Source: Pseudomonadota bacterium (GTDB taxonomy: Bacteria > Pseudomonadota > Gammaproteobacteria > Arenicellales > Arenicellaceae). Taken from it: a DNA stretch of 5,143 bases. Shown piece by piece: positions 1 through 5,143 of this stretch. A program made the translations under genes and the position numbers. Location: NCBI GenBank assembly GCA_018660405.1, contig JABJKL010000114.1, forward strand, positions 1-5,143, in the 5' to 3' direction. Under the pieces are notes generated by a model. It saw nothing but the letters and a program-made list of their open reading frames with translations, ran no database searches and was not told where the DNA came from. Numbering within the stretch: position 1 is the first letter of the stretch; each line of letters begins with the position of its first letter.

Positions 1-66
1 TACACCCGATTCATGCTGTTTGATAGATCCGATGATTTGTTCTTCTGTATATCTTTTTTGCTTCAT
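1..66 (-). CDS. IS3-family transposase OrfA, N-terminal fragment (runs off left edge)
   Basis: Twenty-two codons are visible, beginning MKQKRYTEEQIIGSIKQHES. The K-[KR]-[RF]-[YF]-T-E-E-Q-I-I pattern at the very N-terminus is characteristic of the helix-turn-helix OrfA protein of IS3-family elements, which binds the IS ends. In the family, OrfA is fused by -1 frameshifting to the DDE integrase OrfB to make the active transposase; that part is outside the window. The ATG at 66-64 is preceded by AGGAG (complement of 75-79) with an 8-nt spacer, which supports this start. Whether the element is intact cannot be judged. Confidence 0.85.
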   Translation of the reverse strand, partial: MKQKRYTEEQIIGSIKQHESGV

Positions 67-127
67 GTTGAGATCTCCTAAATACTAGGTTAATTGGAAA
101 TCTCATCCTTGTCATGGTGTTAATATC

Positions 128-140
128 GGGGGAAAGGTCA
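128..140 (-). repeat. Probable terminal inverted repeat of the IS3-family element
   Basis: Read on the minus strand from 140, the sequence TGACCTTTCCCCC has the TG tip and C-run found at IS3-family ends, and lies 62 nt upstream of the orfA start codon, a normal distance. The matching repeat at the other end is outside the window, so the true length is unknown. Confidence 0.6.
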
Positions 141-257
141 ACCTAAGCAACGAGTCCAATACACTTCACCGATAAATTTATTTCTATTCACTCGAAACTG
201 AACAGTTGCTGCGTTAGAGTTGCGCGCTGACAAAATCAAATCAATAAGGTCTTTCAT
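141..257 (-). pseudogene. Possible IS-truncated gene remnant, function unknown
   Basis: From ATG at 257-255 the minus strand is open for 39 codons (begins MKDLIDLILSARNSNAATVQ, ends EVYWTRCLG) right up to the IS boundary. The stop codon TGA (140-138) is supplied by the first three bases of the IS itself. This is what a gene cut by the IS would look like. Against it, no clear Shine-Dalgarno lies before the ATG, the frame also stays open upstream into the Dabb gene on the other strand, and the peptide matches no family I recognise. The same bases may simply be the leader of the Dabb gene. Treat as a weak call. Confidence 0.25.
220..248 (+). promoter_or_regulatory. Weak candidate sigma-70 promoter for the Dabb gene
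   Basis: TTGCGC (220-225) and AATAAG (243-248) are separated by 17 nt and match the -35 and -10 consensus at 4 of 6 positions each. They lie about 30 nt upstream of the start codon, between the IS end and the gene. Matches this weak occur often by chance, and transcription could also enter from the IS. Confidence 0.2.
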
Positions 258-278
258 TGGATCTACAAGGAATTCAAA

Positions 279-578
279 ATGGTAAAGCACATAGTCTTTT
301 TTCGATTTAAAGAGCACGCGGCAGGGCAGACCAAACAGCAGAATATGCTGGACGTAAAACAACGCCTGGAAGCGTTGGGCGGCTTACCCGGTGTAGTAAA
401 AATAGAAGTTGGCTTTGACGTGCTGGAAGGCGATGCTTCGTGTGATGTGGCTTTGTATTCCGAGTTTGACGATCAGGTGGCTCTGGATGGGTATCAACAG
501 AACCCCGACCATATGGCGGTCAAAGAGCTTCTCGGTGAAGTGACTGAAGAGCGTTATGTGGTGGATTACAGTATCTGA
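279..578 (+). CDS. Dabb (stress-responsive alpha/beta barrel) domain protein
   Basis: A 99-residue protein that is a single Dabb domain (PF07876), a ferredoxin-like fold that normally forms dimers. Visible hallmarks are the N-terminal strand MVKHIVFFRFKE with the conserved His4, the central LPGVVKIEVG segment (about 36-45), the DVALYSEFDD strand, and the C-terminal pattern of a helix containing NPDHMAVKE followed by ERYVVDY. The length is that of a complete stand-alone Dabb protein. The ATG is preceded by AAGGAA (267-272) with a 6-nt spacer. Most bacterial Dabb proteins have no known reaction; some relatives are small cyclases or monooxygenase-like enzymes, so no substrate is proposed. It is separated from ugd by 98 nt and is probably not part of the heptose operon. 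Confidence 0.88.
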   Translation: MVKHIVFFRFKEHAAGQTKQQNMLDVKQRLEALGGLPGVVKIEVGFDVLEGDASCDVALYSEFDDQVALDGYQQNPDHMAVKELLGEVTEERYVVDYSI

Positions 579-590
579 TTAAAACTGCGG

Positions 591-619
591 GTGATTTTGT
601 AGCCAAAACCACTGATAAT
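591..619 (+). promoter_or_regulatory. Candidate sigma-70 promoter of the ugd-hldA-hldD operon
   Basis: GATAAT (614-619) matches the -10 consensus at 5 of 6 positions. The hexamer GTGATT (591-596), 17 nt upstream, is only a weak -35 (3 of 6). The predicted start of transcription, near 626, would leave a leader of about 50 nt before ugd. It sits in the only sizeable gap ahead of the three-gene run. No clear terminator separates it from the Dabb gene, so read-through is possible. Confidence 0.35.
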
Positions 620-676
620 ACGGCGCAATCCACCCAACCATCTAGTCCACTTAGTTCACTACAGATAAAACATTAA

Positions 677-2023
677 ATGAATATTGGCGTAATAGGCACG
701 GGCTACGTTGGCCTGGTTACTGGCACTTGTTTTGCGGATGTCGGCAACCAGGTAATTTGTGTCGACAATAATAAAGATAAAGTCGCGGATCTGAATCGTG
801 GGAAGTTGCCTATTTATGAACCCGGGCTGGCCAGTTTGGTGGCCGAGAACGAAGCGGCGGGCCGGCTTATTTTTACCACAGACATCGCCCGGGCCGTACA
901 AGAATGTGAAGTGTTATTCATCGCCGTGGGCACACCACCGGATGAAGACGGTTCGGCCGACCTCCGCCATGTGCTGGGAGTTGCTAGCGAAATTGGCGAA
1001 CATGTTAATGATTATCGAGTCATTGTTACCAAGTCGACTGTACCTGTGGGTACGGCGGAGAAAGTAAGTGCGGCTATCGCCAGAAAATTAAAGGGGCGCT
1101 CAGCGGATGTTCAGTACGCTGTCGCCTCGAACCCTGAGTTCCTCAAGGAAGGCGCGGCAATTGACGATTTTATGAAACCCGACCGCATTATCGTTGGCGT
1201 TGAAGATGATCGGGCTATTGAATTGATGCGCGAGCTTTATGCGCCGTTTAACCGAAACCGCGAGCGCCTTGTGTTTATGGATATTCCGTCTGCGGAACTG
1301 ACCAAATATGCCGCGAACGCGATGTTGGCGACAAAAATATCGTTTATGAATGAGTTGTCGAATATAGCGGATAAATTGGGTGCGGATATTGAGCTGGTAC
1401 GTCACGGTATTGGTTCAGACCCACGCATTGGCTACCAGTTTATTTATCCGGGCTGTGGTTATGGTGGTTCGTGCTTCCCCAAGGACGTGCAAGCACTGTT
1501 TCGTACCGCGGGTGATGTTGGCTACAACGCCCGCATTTTGCGTGCGGTTGAAGATGTGAACGCAGACCAAAAGTATCTATTATTGAACAAGATCGATGCC
1601 GCGTACGCCGACCGTGAAGACGGTATTGGCGGTATTAAAGGTAAAACCTTTGCTTTGTGGGGTTTGTCGTTTAAGCCGGGCACCGACGATATGCGCGAGG
1701 CACCCAGCCGTGTGATCATCGAGGGGTTATGGGAACGCGGAGCCTCAGTGCGCGCTTATGACCCGGTGGCGATGGAAGAAGCTGGCCGAATTTATGGCGA
1801 GCGGGATGATCTAAGTCTGGCTAACACCGAGAATGATGCCTTGCAGGGTGCTGATGCGCTGGTGATTGTGACTGAATGGAAGAGTTTTCGCAGCCCTGAT
1901 TTTGCGCTAATGAGTGAGGCCTTGAGCGACAAGTTGGTTTTTGATGGGCGCAATTTGTATGAACCCGCGACCGTTGCTGCACACGGCTTGCAGTATCACA
2001 GTATTGGGCGAAGGTCTTCATAA
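677..2023 (+). CDS. ugd: UDP-glucose 6-dehydrogenase
   Basis: Oxidises UDP-glucose to UDP-glucuronate in the cytoplasm with two NAD+; the product feeds uronic-acid-containing LPS or capsule and sugars such as L-Ara4N. The 448-residue length is normal for this family. Order seen: N-terminal Rossmann NAD-binding motif GTGYVGL (7-13), substrate-binding NPEFLKEG (152-159), Lys210 and Asn214 in the ELTKYAANA segment, catalytic Cys266 in GCGYGGSCFPKD, and the C-terminal UDP-binding domain starting near GLSFKPGTDDMRE (329-341). All expected catalytic residues are present. The start is set by homology, because the Rossmann motif must begin at residue 2; the bases before it (661-676) contain no Shine-Dalgarno, which is unusual. 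hldA follows after 1 nt, implying translational coupling. The symbol tuaD or rkpK is used for the same enzyme in other genera. Confidence 0.96.
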   Translation: MNIGVIGTGYVGLVTGTCFADVGNQVICVDNNKDKVADLNRGKLPIYEPGLASLVAENEAAGRLIFTTDIARAVQECEVLFIAVGTPPDEDGSADLRHVLGVASEIGEHVNDYRVIVTKSTVPVGTAEKVSAAIARKLKGRSADVQYAVASNPEFLKEGAAIDDFMKPDRIIVGVEDDRAIELMRELYAPFNRNRERLVFMDIPSAELTKYAANAMLATKISFMNELSNIADKLGADIELVRHGIGSDPRIGYQFIYPGCGYGGSCFPKDVQALFRTAGDVGYNARILRAVEDVNADQKYLLLNKIDAAYADREDGIGGIKGKTFALWGLSFKPGTDDMREAPSRVIIEGLWERGASVRAYDPVAMEEAGRIYGERDDLSLANTENDALQGADALVIVTEWKSFRSPDFALMSEALSDKLVFDGRNLYEPATVAAHGLQYHSIGRRSS

Positions 2024-2024
2024 T

Positions 2025-2978
2025 ATGAAATTGCCGAACTTTAGTAATACCCGGGTGCTTGTGGTGGGTGATGTGATGTTGGATCGTTATTGGTTGGGCG
2101 ATGTGCACCGGGTATCCCCGGAAGCGCCGGTACCGGTGGTTGCTGTCGCTGAACAAACCGCCCGTGCGGGCGGTGCGGCCAATGTGGCGAAAAATATTGT
2201 GGGCTTGTCCGCTCAGGCTAGCTTGCTGTGTATTTCCGGAGACGATTCCGCCGCAGATGAGTTGGATAGTTTGCTCAGGATGGCAGATGTTGACGTTACG
2301 CGGGTGTGCGACCCAGACACAAAAACTACCGAAAAGCTCAGGGTGCTGGCACGCAATCAGCAATTGATTCGACTCGATTTTGATCACCAACCTGGCGCTG
2401 CTGCGCTGAATGATTTGGATAAAAAGTTTCTGGATTTATTGGATGCTTGTGACGTGCTGGTGCTATCTGATTACGGCAAGGGTGCTTTGGGCCGTGTGGA
2501 GAGCCTGATAGAAGTTGCAAATACTACTGGCAAACCGATCGTGGTCGACCCGAAGGGCAACGATTTTAGTCGCTATCGAAACGCCACAATCGTTACGCCA
2601 AATTGGAATGAATTTGTTGCGGTGGTCGGAACTTGTCATTCGGAACTACAGTTCCATGATTGTGCGCAGGAGCTCCGCTCATCGTTGAATCTTCAAATGT
2701 TGTTGGTTACTCGTGGCGATAAAGGTATGACTCTGTTTCGTGAAGGTAGCGCGGCTTCTGATGTGCCTGCAAAGACAACCGAGGTCTTTGACGTTAGTGG
2801 CGCGGGCGATACGGTTGTCGCAAGCTTCGCTTTGGCCCTGGCAACTGGAATGAGCGATAATGATAGTTTGCATTTCGCCAATGCTGCCGCGGGTGTTGTG
2901 GTACGAAAAATAGGCACCGCGACAGTGTCACTGGTTGAGATTAATGCTGCCTTGGCGGCATCTCAGGGAAAGGACTAA
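2025..2978 (+). CDS. hldA: D-glycero-beta-D-manno-heptose-7-phosphate kinase (kinase-only HldE/RfaE1)
   Basis: Phosphorylates heptose 7-phosphate at C1 to the 1,7-bisphosphate, a step in ADP-heptose synthesis for the LPS inner core. It is a 317-residue PfkB/ribokinase-fold protein. Seen: GDVMLDRY (15-22), the sugar-binding GGAAN (49-53), the RVLARNQQLIRLDF segment (about 107-119), VLSDYGKGAL (146-155), and the C-terminal PfkB signature DVSGAGDT (256-263) with catalytic Asp262. E. coli HldE is about 477 residues because a nucleotidyltransferase domain follows; here the protein ends after the kinase, so this is the split form called HldA or RfaE1. The frame is open further upstream, but the ATG at 2025 matches the family N-terminus, has AAGG (2011-2014) before it, and sits one base after the ugd stop. 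hldD follows after 10 nt. Confidence 0.94.
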   Translation: MKLPNFSNTRVLVVGDVMLDRYWLGDVHRVSPEAPVPVVAVAEQTARAGGAANVAKNIVGLSAQASLLCISGDDSAADELDSLLRMADVDVTRVCDPDTKTTEKLRVLARNQQLIRLDFDHQPGAAALNDLDKKFLDLLDACDVLVLSDYGKGALGRVESLIEVANTTGKPIVVDPKGNDFSRYRNATIVTPNWNEFVAVVGTCHSELQFHDCAQELRSSLNLQMLLVTRGDKGMTLFREGSAASDVPAKTTEVFDVSGAGDTVVASFALALATGMSDNDSLHFANAAAGVVVRKIGTATVSLVEINAALAASQGKD

Positions 2979-2988
2979 GGACAATACA
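2979..2988 (+). promoter_or_regulatory. Ribosome binding site deciding the GTG start of hldD
   Basis: The AAGGA that begins within the hldA stop codon (2977-2981) is followed by a 7-nt spacer and then GTG at 2989. It supports the GTG rather than the in-frame ATG at 2935, which would add 18 residues ahead of the Rossmann fold and overlap hldA by 44 nt. Confidence 0.7.
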
Positions 2989-3966
2989 GTGATTGTTGTT
3001 ACCGGCGGTGTGGGTTTTATAGGATCGAACCTTGTTAAGGCGCTCAATCATCAGGGCATGGATAACATCCTGGTGGTCGATGACCTGTCAGAAGGCGACA
3101 AAGTGGGCAATCTGGCGGGTTGCGACATTGTCGACTTTGTCGACAAACAAAATTTCATTCAGAAAATAATTGCGCGTGATGAGTTTGAAGGGCTGGATGC
3201 GATCTTTCATCAGGGCGCTTGCTCCGACACGATGGAATCGGACGGCCGCTACATGATGCAAACCAATTACGAGTATTCCAAAACCCTGCTCGAGTGCGCC
3301 AGTAACCGGAGCGTTCCATTTATTTATGCGTCTTCAGCGTCCGTTTATGGTGATGGCGACACCTTTATCGAAGATCCGGAGTTTGAAAAAGCACTTAACG
3401 TCTATGCGTATTCGAAATTACTGTTCGACCGCTATGTTCGGCGCCACCAAAACAGTTTGGAGTGCCAAACGGTGGGGCTACGGTACTTTAATGTTTATGG
3501 GCCCGGTGAATCGCACAAAGGCCGTATGGCGAGCGTCGCCTGGCACTTTTTTCAACAGTACGACGAACAGGGCTACGTGAACCTGTTTGAAGGCAGCGGC
3601 GGATACGCAGATGGTGAGCAATTACGGGATTTTGTGTTTATAGATGATGTAACCAAGATAAATATGCATTTTTTATCGCACCCGGAAATTTCCGGAATCT
3701 TTAATGTGGGTACCGGGAGAGCACAAAGTTTTAACGAGGTTGCGACTGCGGTGCTAAACACTTTGAGCGGCGAGCAGCGAACGATTGCCGAATGGGTGAA
3801 AAAGGACATGATTCGTTACATTCCCTTCCCCGGGCAATTGGAAGGTAAATATCAAAGTTACACCCAGGCCGATCTGGATAATCTAACCGTACAGGGTGAG
3901 TATTCCGCGCCATTTGCGGATGTGGATGCAGGAGTGTCGGCGTATATGGCGAGCCTTAAAGCTTAG
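2989..3966 (+). CDS. hldD: ADP-L-glycero-D-manno-heptose 6-epimerase
   Basis: Converts ADP-D-glycero-D-manno-heptose to the L-glycero form, the last step before heptosyltransferases build the LPS inner core. It is an extended short-chain dehydrogenase using bound NADP. With the GTG start it has 325 residues and begins MIVVTGGVGFIGSN, aligning with E. coli HldD from its first residue. Seen: the nucleotide motif GGVGFIG (6-12), Ser116 in YASSASVYG, the YxxxK pair Tyr139/Lys143 in NVYAYSK, and the second catalytic lysine Lys177 in ESHKGRMASVA; all three sites match known HldD residues (Ser116, Tyr140, Lys178 in E. coli). It is about 15 residues longer than the E. coli protein, with extra residues near 203-210 and 258-273. 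The terminal TAG overlaps the stop codon of the convergent glycosyltransferase gene. Confidence 0.95.
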   Translation: MIVVTGGVGFIGSNLVKALNHQGMDNILVVDDLSEGDKVGNLAGCDIVDFVDKQNFIQKIIARDEFEGLDAIFHQGACSDTMESDGRYMMQTNYEYSKTLLECASNRSVPFIYASSASVYGDGDTFIEDPEFEKALNVYAYSKLLFDRYVRRHQNSLECQTVGLRYFNVYGPGESHKGRMASVAWHFFQQYDEQGYVNLFEGSGGYADGEQLRDFVFIDDVTKINMHFLSHPEISGIFNVGTGRAQSFNEVATAVLNTLSGEQRTIAEWVKKDMIRYIPFPGQLEGKYQSYTQADLDNLTVQGEYSAPFADVDAGVSAYMASLKA

Positions 3967-4784
3967 TTCGAAAGGCTATTCAATTCTCTAGTCCAAAGCG
4001 TTTTTGAGTGGTAGTCCCAAAATGTGCTCGTAAATGGATGCGGGTTGTCAGGGAACAACCACGGTTTGTATTGAGGTTTTGCAAAATGAACAATGAAGGG
4101 ATTATGTACAAGCTTGTCGTATTCAGGGTACAAATTAACATCCTGTTCCCAGACATTAAATAGAGCCCCAGGCAACTGATTCCAGCGAGGATCAAGCTCG
4201 CCCCATTCCCCCGCAAATAAATGATTGAATACATCTTGATCATACCAAACGCATAATTCCTTATTTTCCTTCGCGAAACGTAGTGCTTGTGTTGATAGTG
4301 ATTCAGCACGCCATTTTTTCACGTTCATTAAGAAAACGCCGCTATTTAGATAGTGTTTGCTCAAATTAATGTGATCGACTGCCAATAACGGTTTCCCATT
4401 CATGGGCGTTGCCCATAGATTTGCTATGTCTGCGAGCACGATTAAATCTGCATCTAAATAAATGATCTTATCAACTGATTTCGGAACTACTTCTGGTATT
4501 AGGAGTTTCAGATAGGCTGCCGCAGAAACGTGTTCAGTTGTATGTACGTCACCGATTCGATCCGCACTAATTGGGTACCAATAAAGTGAATATTGCTTAT
4601 CTACCAATGTCGATAAGGAGGATTCGAAGATATTACGACTTCGAACATCAAAGTGGGTATGAATGATATGGAAGTCGATATGTTGCGTCGATTTACAGTT
4701 TAGAAGCAGAGACATCGACGCAACGGTAAGAGGCATTGCGAATTTATCGTCGACGCAAAACGCAATAGAAATATTATCACTCAT
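3963..4784 (-). CDS. Glycosyltransferase family 8, probable LPS/surface-glycan hexosyltransferase
   Basis: A retaining GT-A glycosyltransferase that transfers glucose or galactose from the UDP-sugar. Seen: N-terminal strand ISIAFCVDDKFAMPLTVAS (5-23), the metal-binding DxD in KIIYLDADLIVL (Asp111, Asp113), HYLNSGVFLMNVKKWR (144-159), DQDVFNHLF (182-190), LDPRWN (197-202), and the C-terminal HFAKPQYKPW (233-242) that contributes the late metal/nucleotide-binding His. It is 273 residues, so the catalytic domain is complete, but it is shorter than WaaI/WaaJ (about 335) and lacks their C-terminal extension. The acceptor cannot be named. No good Shine-Dalgarno precedes the ATG; a 6-codon frame (4797-4777) overlaps the start and may be chance. 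Sampled 60-base lines are 28-40% G+C, against 55-63% for most sampled lines in ugd and hldD, suggesting separate acquisition. Confidence 0.88.
   Translation of the reverse strand: MSDNISIAFCVDDKFAMPLTVASMSLLLNCKSTQHIDFHIIHTHFDVRSRNIFESSLSTLVDKQYSLYWYPISADRIGDVHTTEHVSAAAYLKLLIPEVVPKSVDKIIYLDADLIVLADIANLWATPMNGKPLLAVDHINLSKHYLNSGVFLMNVKKWRAESLSTQALRFAKENKELCVWYDQDVFNHLFAGEWGELDPRWNQLPGALFNVWEQDVNLYPEYDKLVHNPFIVHFAKPQYKPWLFPDNPHPFTSTFWDYHSKTLWTRELNSLSN
4682..4724. repeat. 11-bp perfect inverted repeat inside the GT8 gene
   Basis: GTTGCGTCGAT (4682-4692) and its exact complement ATCGACGCAAC (4714-4724) flank a 21-nt loop within codons about 21-35 of the glycosyltransferase. The core word TCGACGCAA recurs at 4750-4758 and in the IS30 end at 5020-5028. 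No function is established; it may be coding coincidence. Confidence 0.55.
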
Positions 4785-4866
4785 TCGTTGGTTTCATAAT
4801 CTGCCGAGAGAGGTCAGATTAATGCTGATAGCAGGAATTGAATCGATCCAGTGCTCTGGCTTAAAG

Positions 4867-4897
4867 AGTATAGGAAGTATAAACGCCTTATTCTCAA
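4867..4897 (-). promoter_or_regulatory. Candidate promoter of the GT8 gene
   Basis: On the minus strand, TTGAGA (4897-4892, 5 of 6 to the -35 consensus) and TATACT (4872-4867, 5 of 6 to -10) are separated by 19 nt, longer than ideal. A second TATACT (4881-4876) is nearby without a good -35. The site would give a leader of about 75 nt. The intergenic interval 4785-5002 is AT-rich, holds no convincing gene on either strand, and is the natural place for this promoter. Confidence 0.35.
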
Positions 4898-4982
4898 AAA
4901 TCACAAAGCATCAAAATCCCAAAAACCTCGTACCGATTTAGCTACATGGTCACAACAACGCGGTTAGCACTGTTTGCAGGGG

Positions 4983-4998
4983 AGCCTTTTTAAAGGCT
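4983..4998. repeat. Short hairpin next to the IS30 end
   Basis: AGCCTTTTTAAAGGCT forms a 6-7 bp stem with a very short loop. It has no T-run after the stem on either strand, so it is not a convincing intrinsic terminator. It lies just outside the apparent IS30-family boundary, and IS30 is known to favour symmetric targets, so it could be part of the insertion site. Confidence 0.4.
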
Positions 4999-5002
4999 GC
5001 TA

Positions 5003-5143
5003 GCTGCGATTTCAACTGGTCGACGCAACACCTAAACTCTAACTATAGAGAAGAGGGTGTTAAAAATGAAGCAACGACCGAGGATTTACTACACGGAAGC
5101 TGACAAAGCATTGATGTGGGATCGTTGGCAGAAAGGCGATTCA
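5003..5143 (+). mobile_element. IS30-family insertion sequence, partial (left end)
   Basis: The element starts about 60 nt before its transposase gene and continues off the right edge. The stretch from about 5005 to 5032, including TTTCAACTGGTCGACGCAAC, is the likely terminal inverted repeat. The exact outer base and the target duplication cannot be fixed without the other end. The element reads away from the LPS genes. Confidence 0.65.
5066..5143 (+). CDS. IS30-family transposase, N-terminal fragment (runs off right edge)
   Basis: Twenty-six codons are visible, beginning MKQRPRIYYTEADKALMWDR and ending QKGDS. The pattern of an aromatic-Thr followed by an acidic helix and W-x-x-G-x-S is typical of the first helix-turn-helix of IS30-family transposases, which recognises the IS ends; the DDE catalytic core would lie downstream outside the window. 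The ATG has an AAGAGGG ribosome binding site (5051-5057) with an 8-nt spacer. Intactness cannot be judged. Confidence 0.8.
   Translation, partial: MKQRPRIYYTEADKALMWDRWQKGDS

Larger units (their letters stand above)
1..140 (-). mobile_element. IS3-family insertion sequence, partial (orfA-side end)
   Basis: The right-hand end of an insertion sequence whose body continues off the left edge. Seen: an orfA start reading leftward from 66, a 74-nt leader, and a terminus at 128-140 that reads TGACCTTTCCCCC inward from 140. IS3-family elements typically begin with TG, often TGA followed by a C-rich run, so 140 is the likely outer boundary. The flanking bases ACC or ACCT (141-144) would be the target duplication if the other end carries them, but that end is outside the window. 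The subgroup is not settled; the C-rich tip suggests the IS2/IS51/IS407 side of the family. Confidence 0.75.

Noticed and set aside
579..676. Search for an intrinsic terminator after the Dabb gene
   Set aside because: No GC-rich stem followed by a T-run is visible in this gap.
1100..1405. 101-codon minus-strand frame
   Set aside because: Antisense to the central part of ugd; no ribosome site and no recognisable motif.
1941..2024. Upstream extension of the hldA frame by 28 codons
   Set aside because: The extension overlaps ugd coding sequence and does not resemble the HldE N-terminus, whereas the ATG at 2025 does.
1821..2390. Long 189-codon open frame on the minus strand
   Set aside because: It lies entirely opposite ugd and hldA, whose family motifs are unmistakable, and its peptide is rich in His, Gln and Arg with no recognisable domain, as expected for an antisense shadow.
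2935..2988. ATG start of hldD at 2935
   Set aside because: It would add 18 residues before the Rossmann strand and overlap hldA; GTG at 2989 has a well-placed AAGGA and aligns with E. coli HldD residue 1.
3128..3146. Tandem TTGTCGAC words including the palindrome TTGTCGACAA
   Set aside because: They fall inside hldD and encode the Val-Asp-Phe-Val-Asp-Lys stretch; the repeat is explained by repeated Val-Asp codons.
4777..4797. Six-codon frame overlapping the GT8 start codon
   Set aside because: No ribosome binding site, and frames this short arise by chance; noted only as a possible re-initiation leader.
4663..4941. 92-codon plus-strand frame extending from the GT8 gene into the intergenic gap
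   Set aside because: Its first 40 codons are antisense to GT8 and the rest has no recognisable motif or ribosome binding site; the GT8 family match decides the strand.
1..5143. tRNA, rRNA, CRISPR array, riboswitch or integron attC site
   Set aside because: No cloverleaf, regularly spaced repeats or recognisable conserved RNA elements were found; the GTTAG word near 213 lacks the rest of an attC structure.

Overview
The window looks like part of a lipopolysaccharide (LPS) or surface-polysaccharide locus from a Gram-negative bacterium, most likely a gammaproteobacterium. The two ADP-heptose pathway enzymes closely match the enterobacterial HldE kinase domain and HldD, and heptose is a sugar of the LPS inner core. 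The genus cannot be fixed from this sequence alone.

Layout from left to right: (1) positions 1-140 are the end of an IS3-family insertion sequence, with the start of its orfA reading leftward out of the window. (2) 141-278 is a short spacer that may hold the N-terminal remnant of a minus-strand gene cut by that IS. (3) 279-578 (+) is a small Dabb-domain protein. (4) 677-3966 (+) is a compact three-gene run: UDP-glucose 6-dehydrogenase (ugd), heptose-7-phosphate kinase (kinase-only hldA) and ADP-heptose 6-epimerase (hldD). The gaps are 1 nt and 10 nt, so they are probably one transcript. (5) 3963-4784 (-) is a family 8 glycosyltransferase, convergent with hldD; their stop codons overlap. It is visibly more AT-rich than the genes to its left. 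(6) 4785 to about 5002 is non-coding and probably holds the glycosyltransferase promoter and a short hairpin. (7) From about 5003 to the right edge is the start of an IS30-family insertion sequence, transcribed rightward out of the window.

How the genes work together: Ugd makes UDP-glucuronate, the precursor of uronic acids and of sugars such as L-Ara4N. HldA and HldD supply two of the steps to ADP-L-glycero-beta-D-manno-heptose, and the GT8 enzyme probably adds a hexose to the growing LPS core or a related glycan. The phosphatase (GmhB) and the nucleotidyltransferase (HldC or an HldE C-terminal domain) needed to complete the heptose pathway are not in the window. The block is bracketed by two unrelated insertion sequences, both reading outward, which fits a locus shaped by rearrangement or gene exchange. 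No tRNA, rRNA, CRISPR array or clearly new system was seen. The least ordinary signals are a 9-bp word repeated four times near the IS30 end and the start of the glycosyltransferase gene, and the IS-truncated frame at the left.
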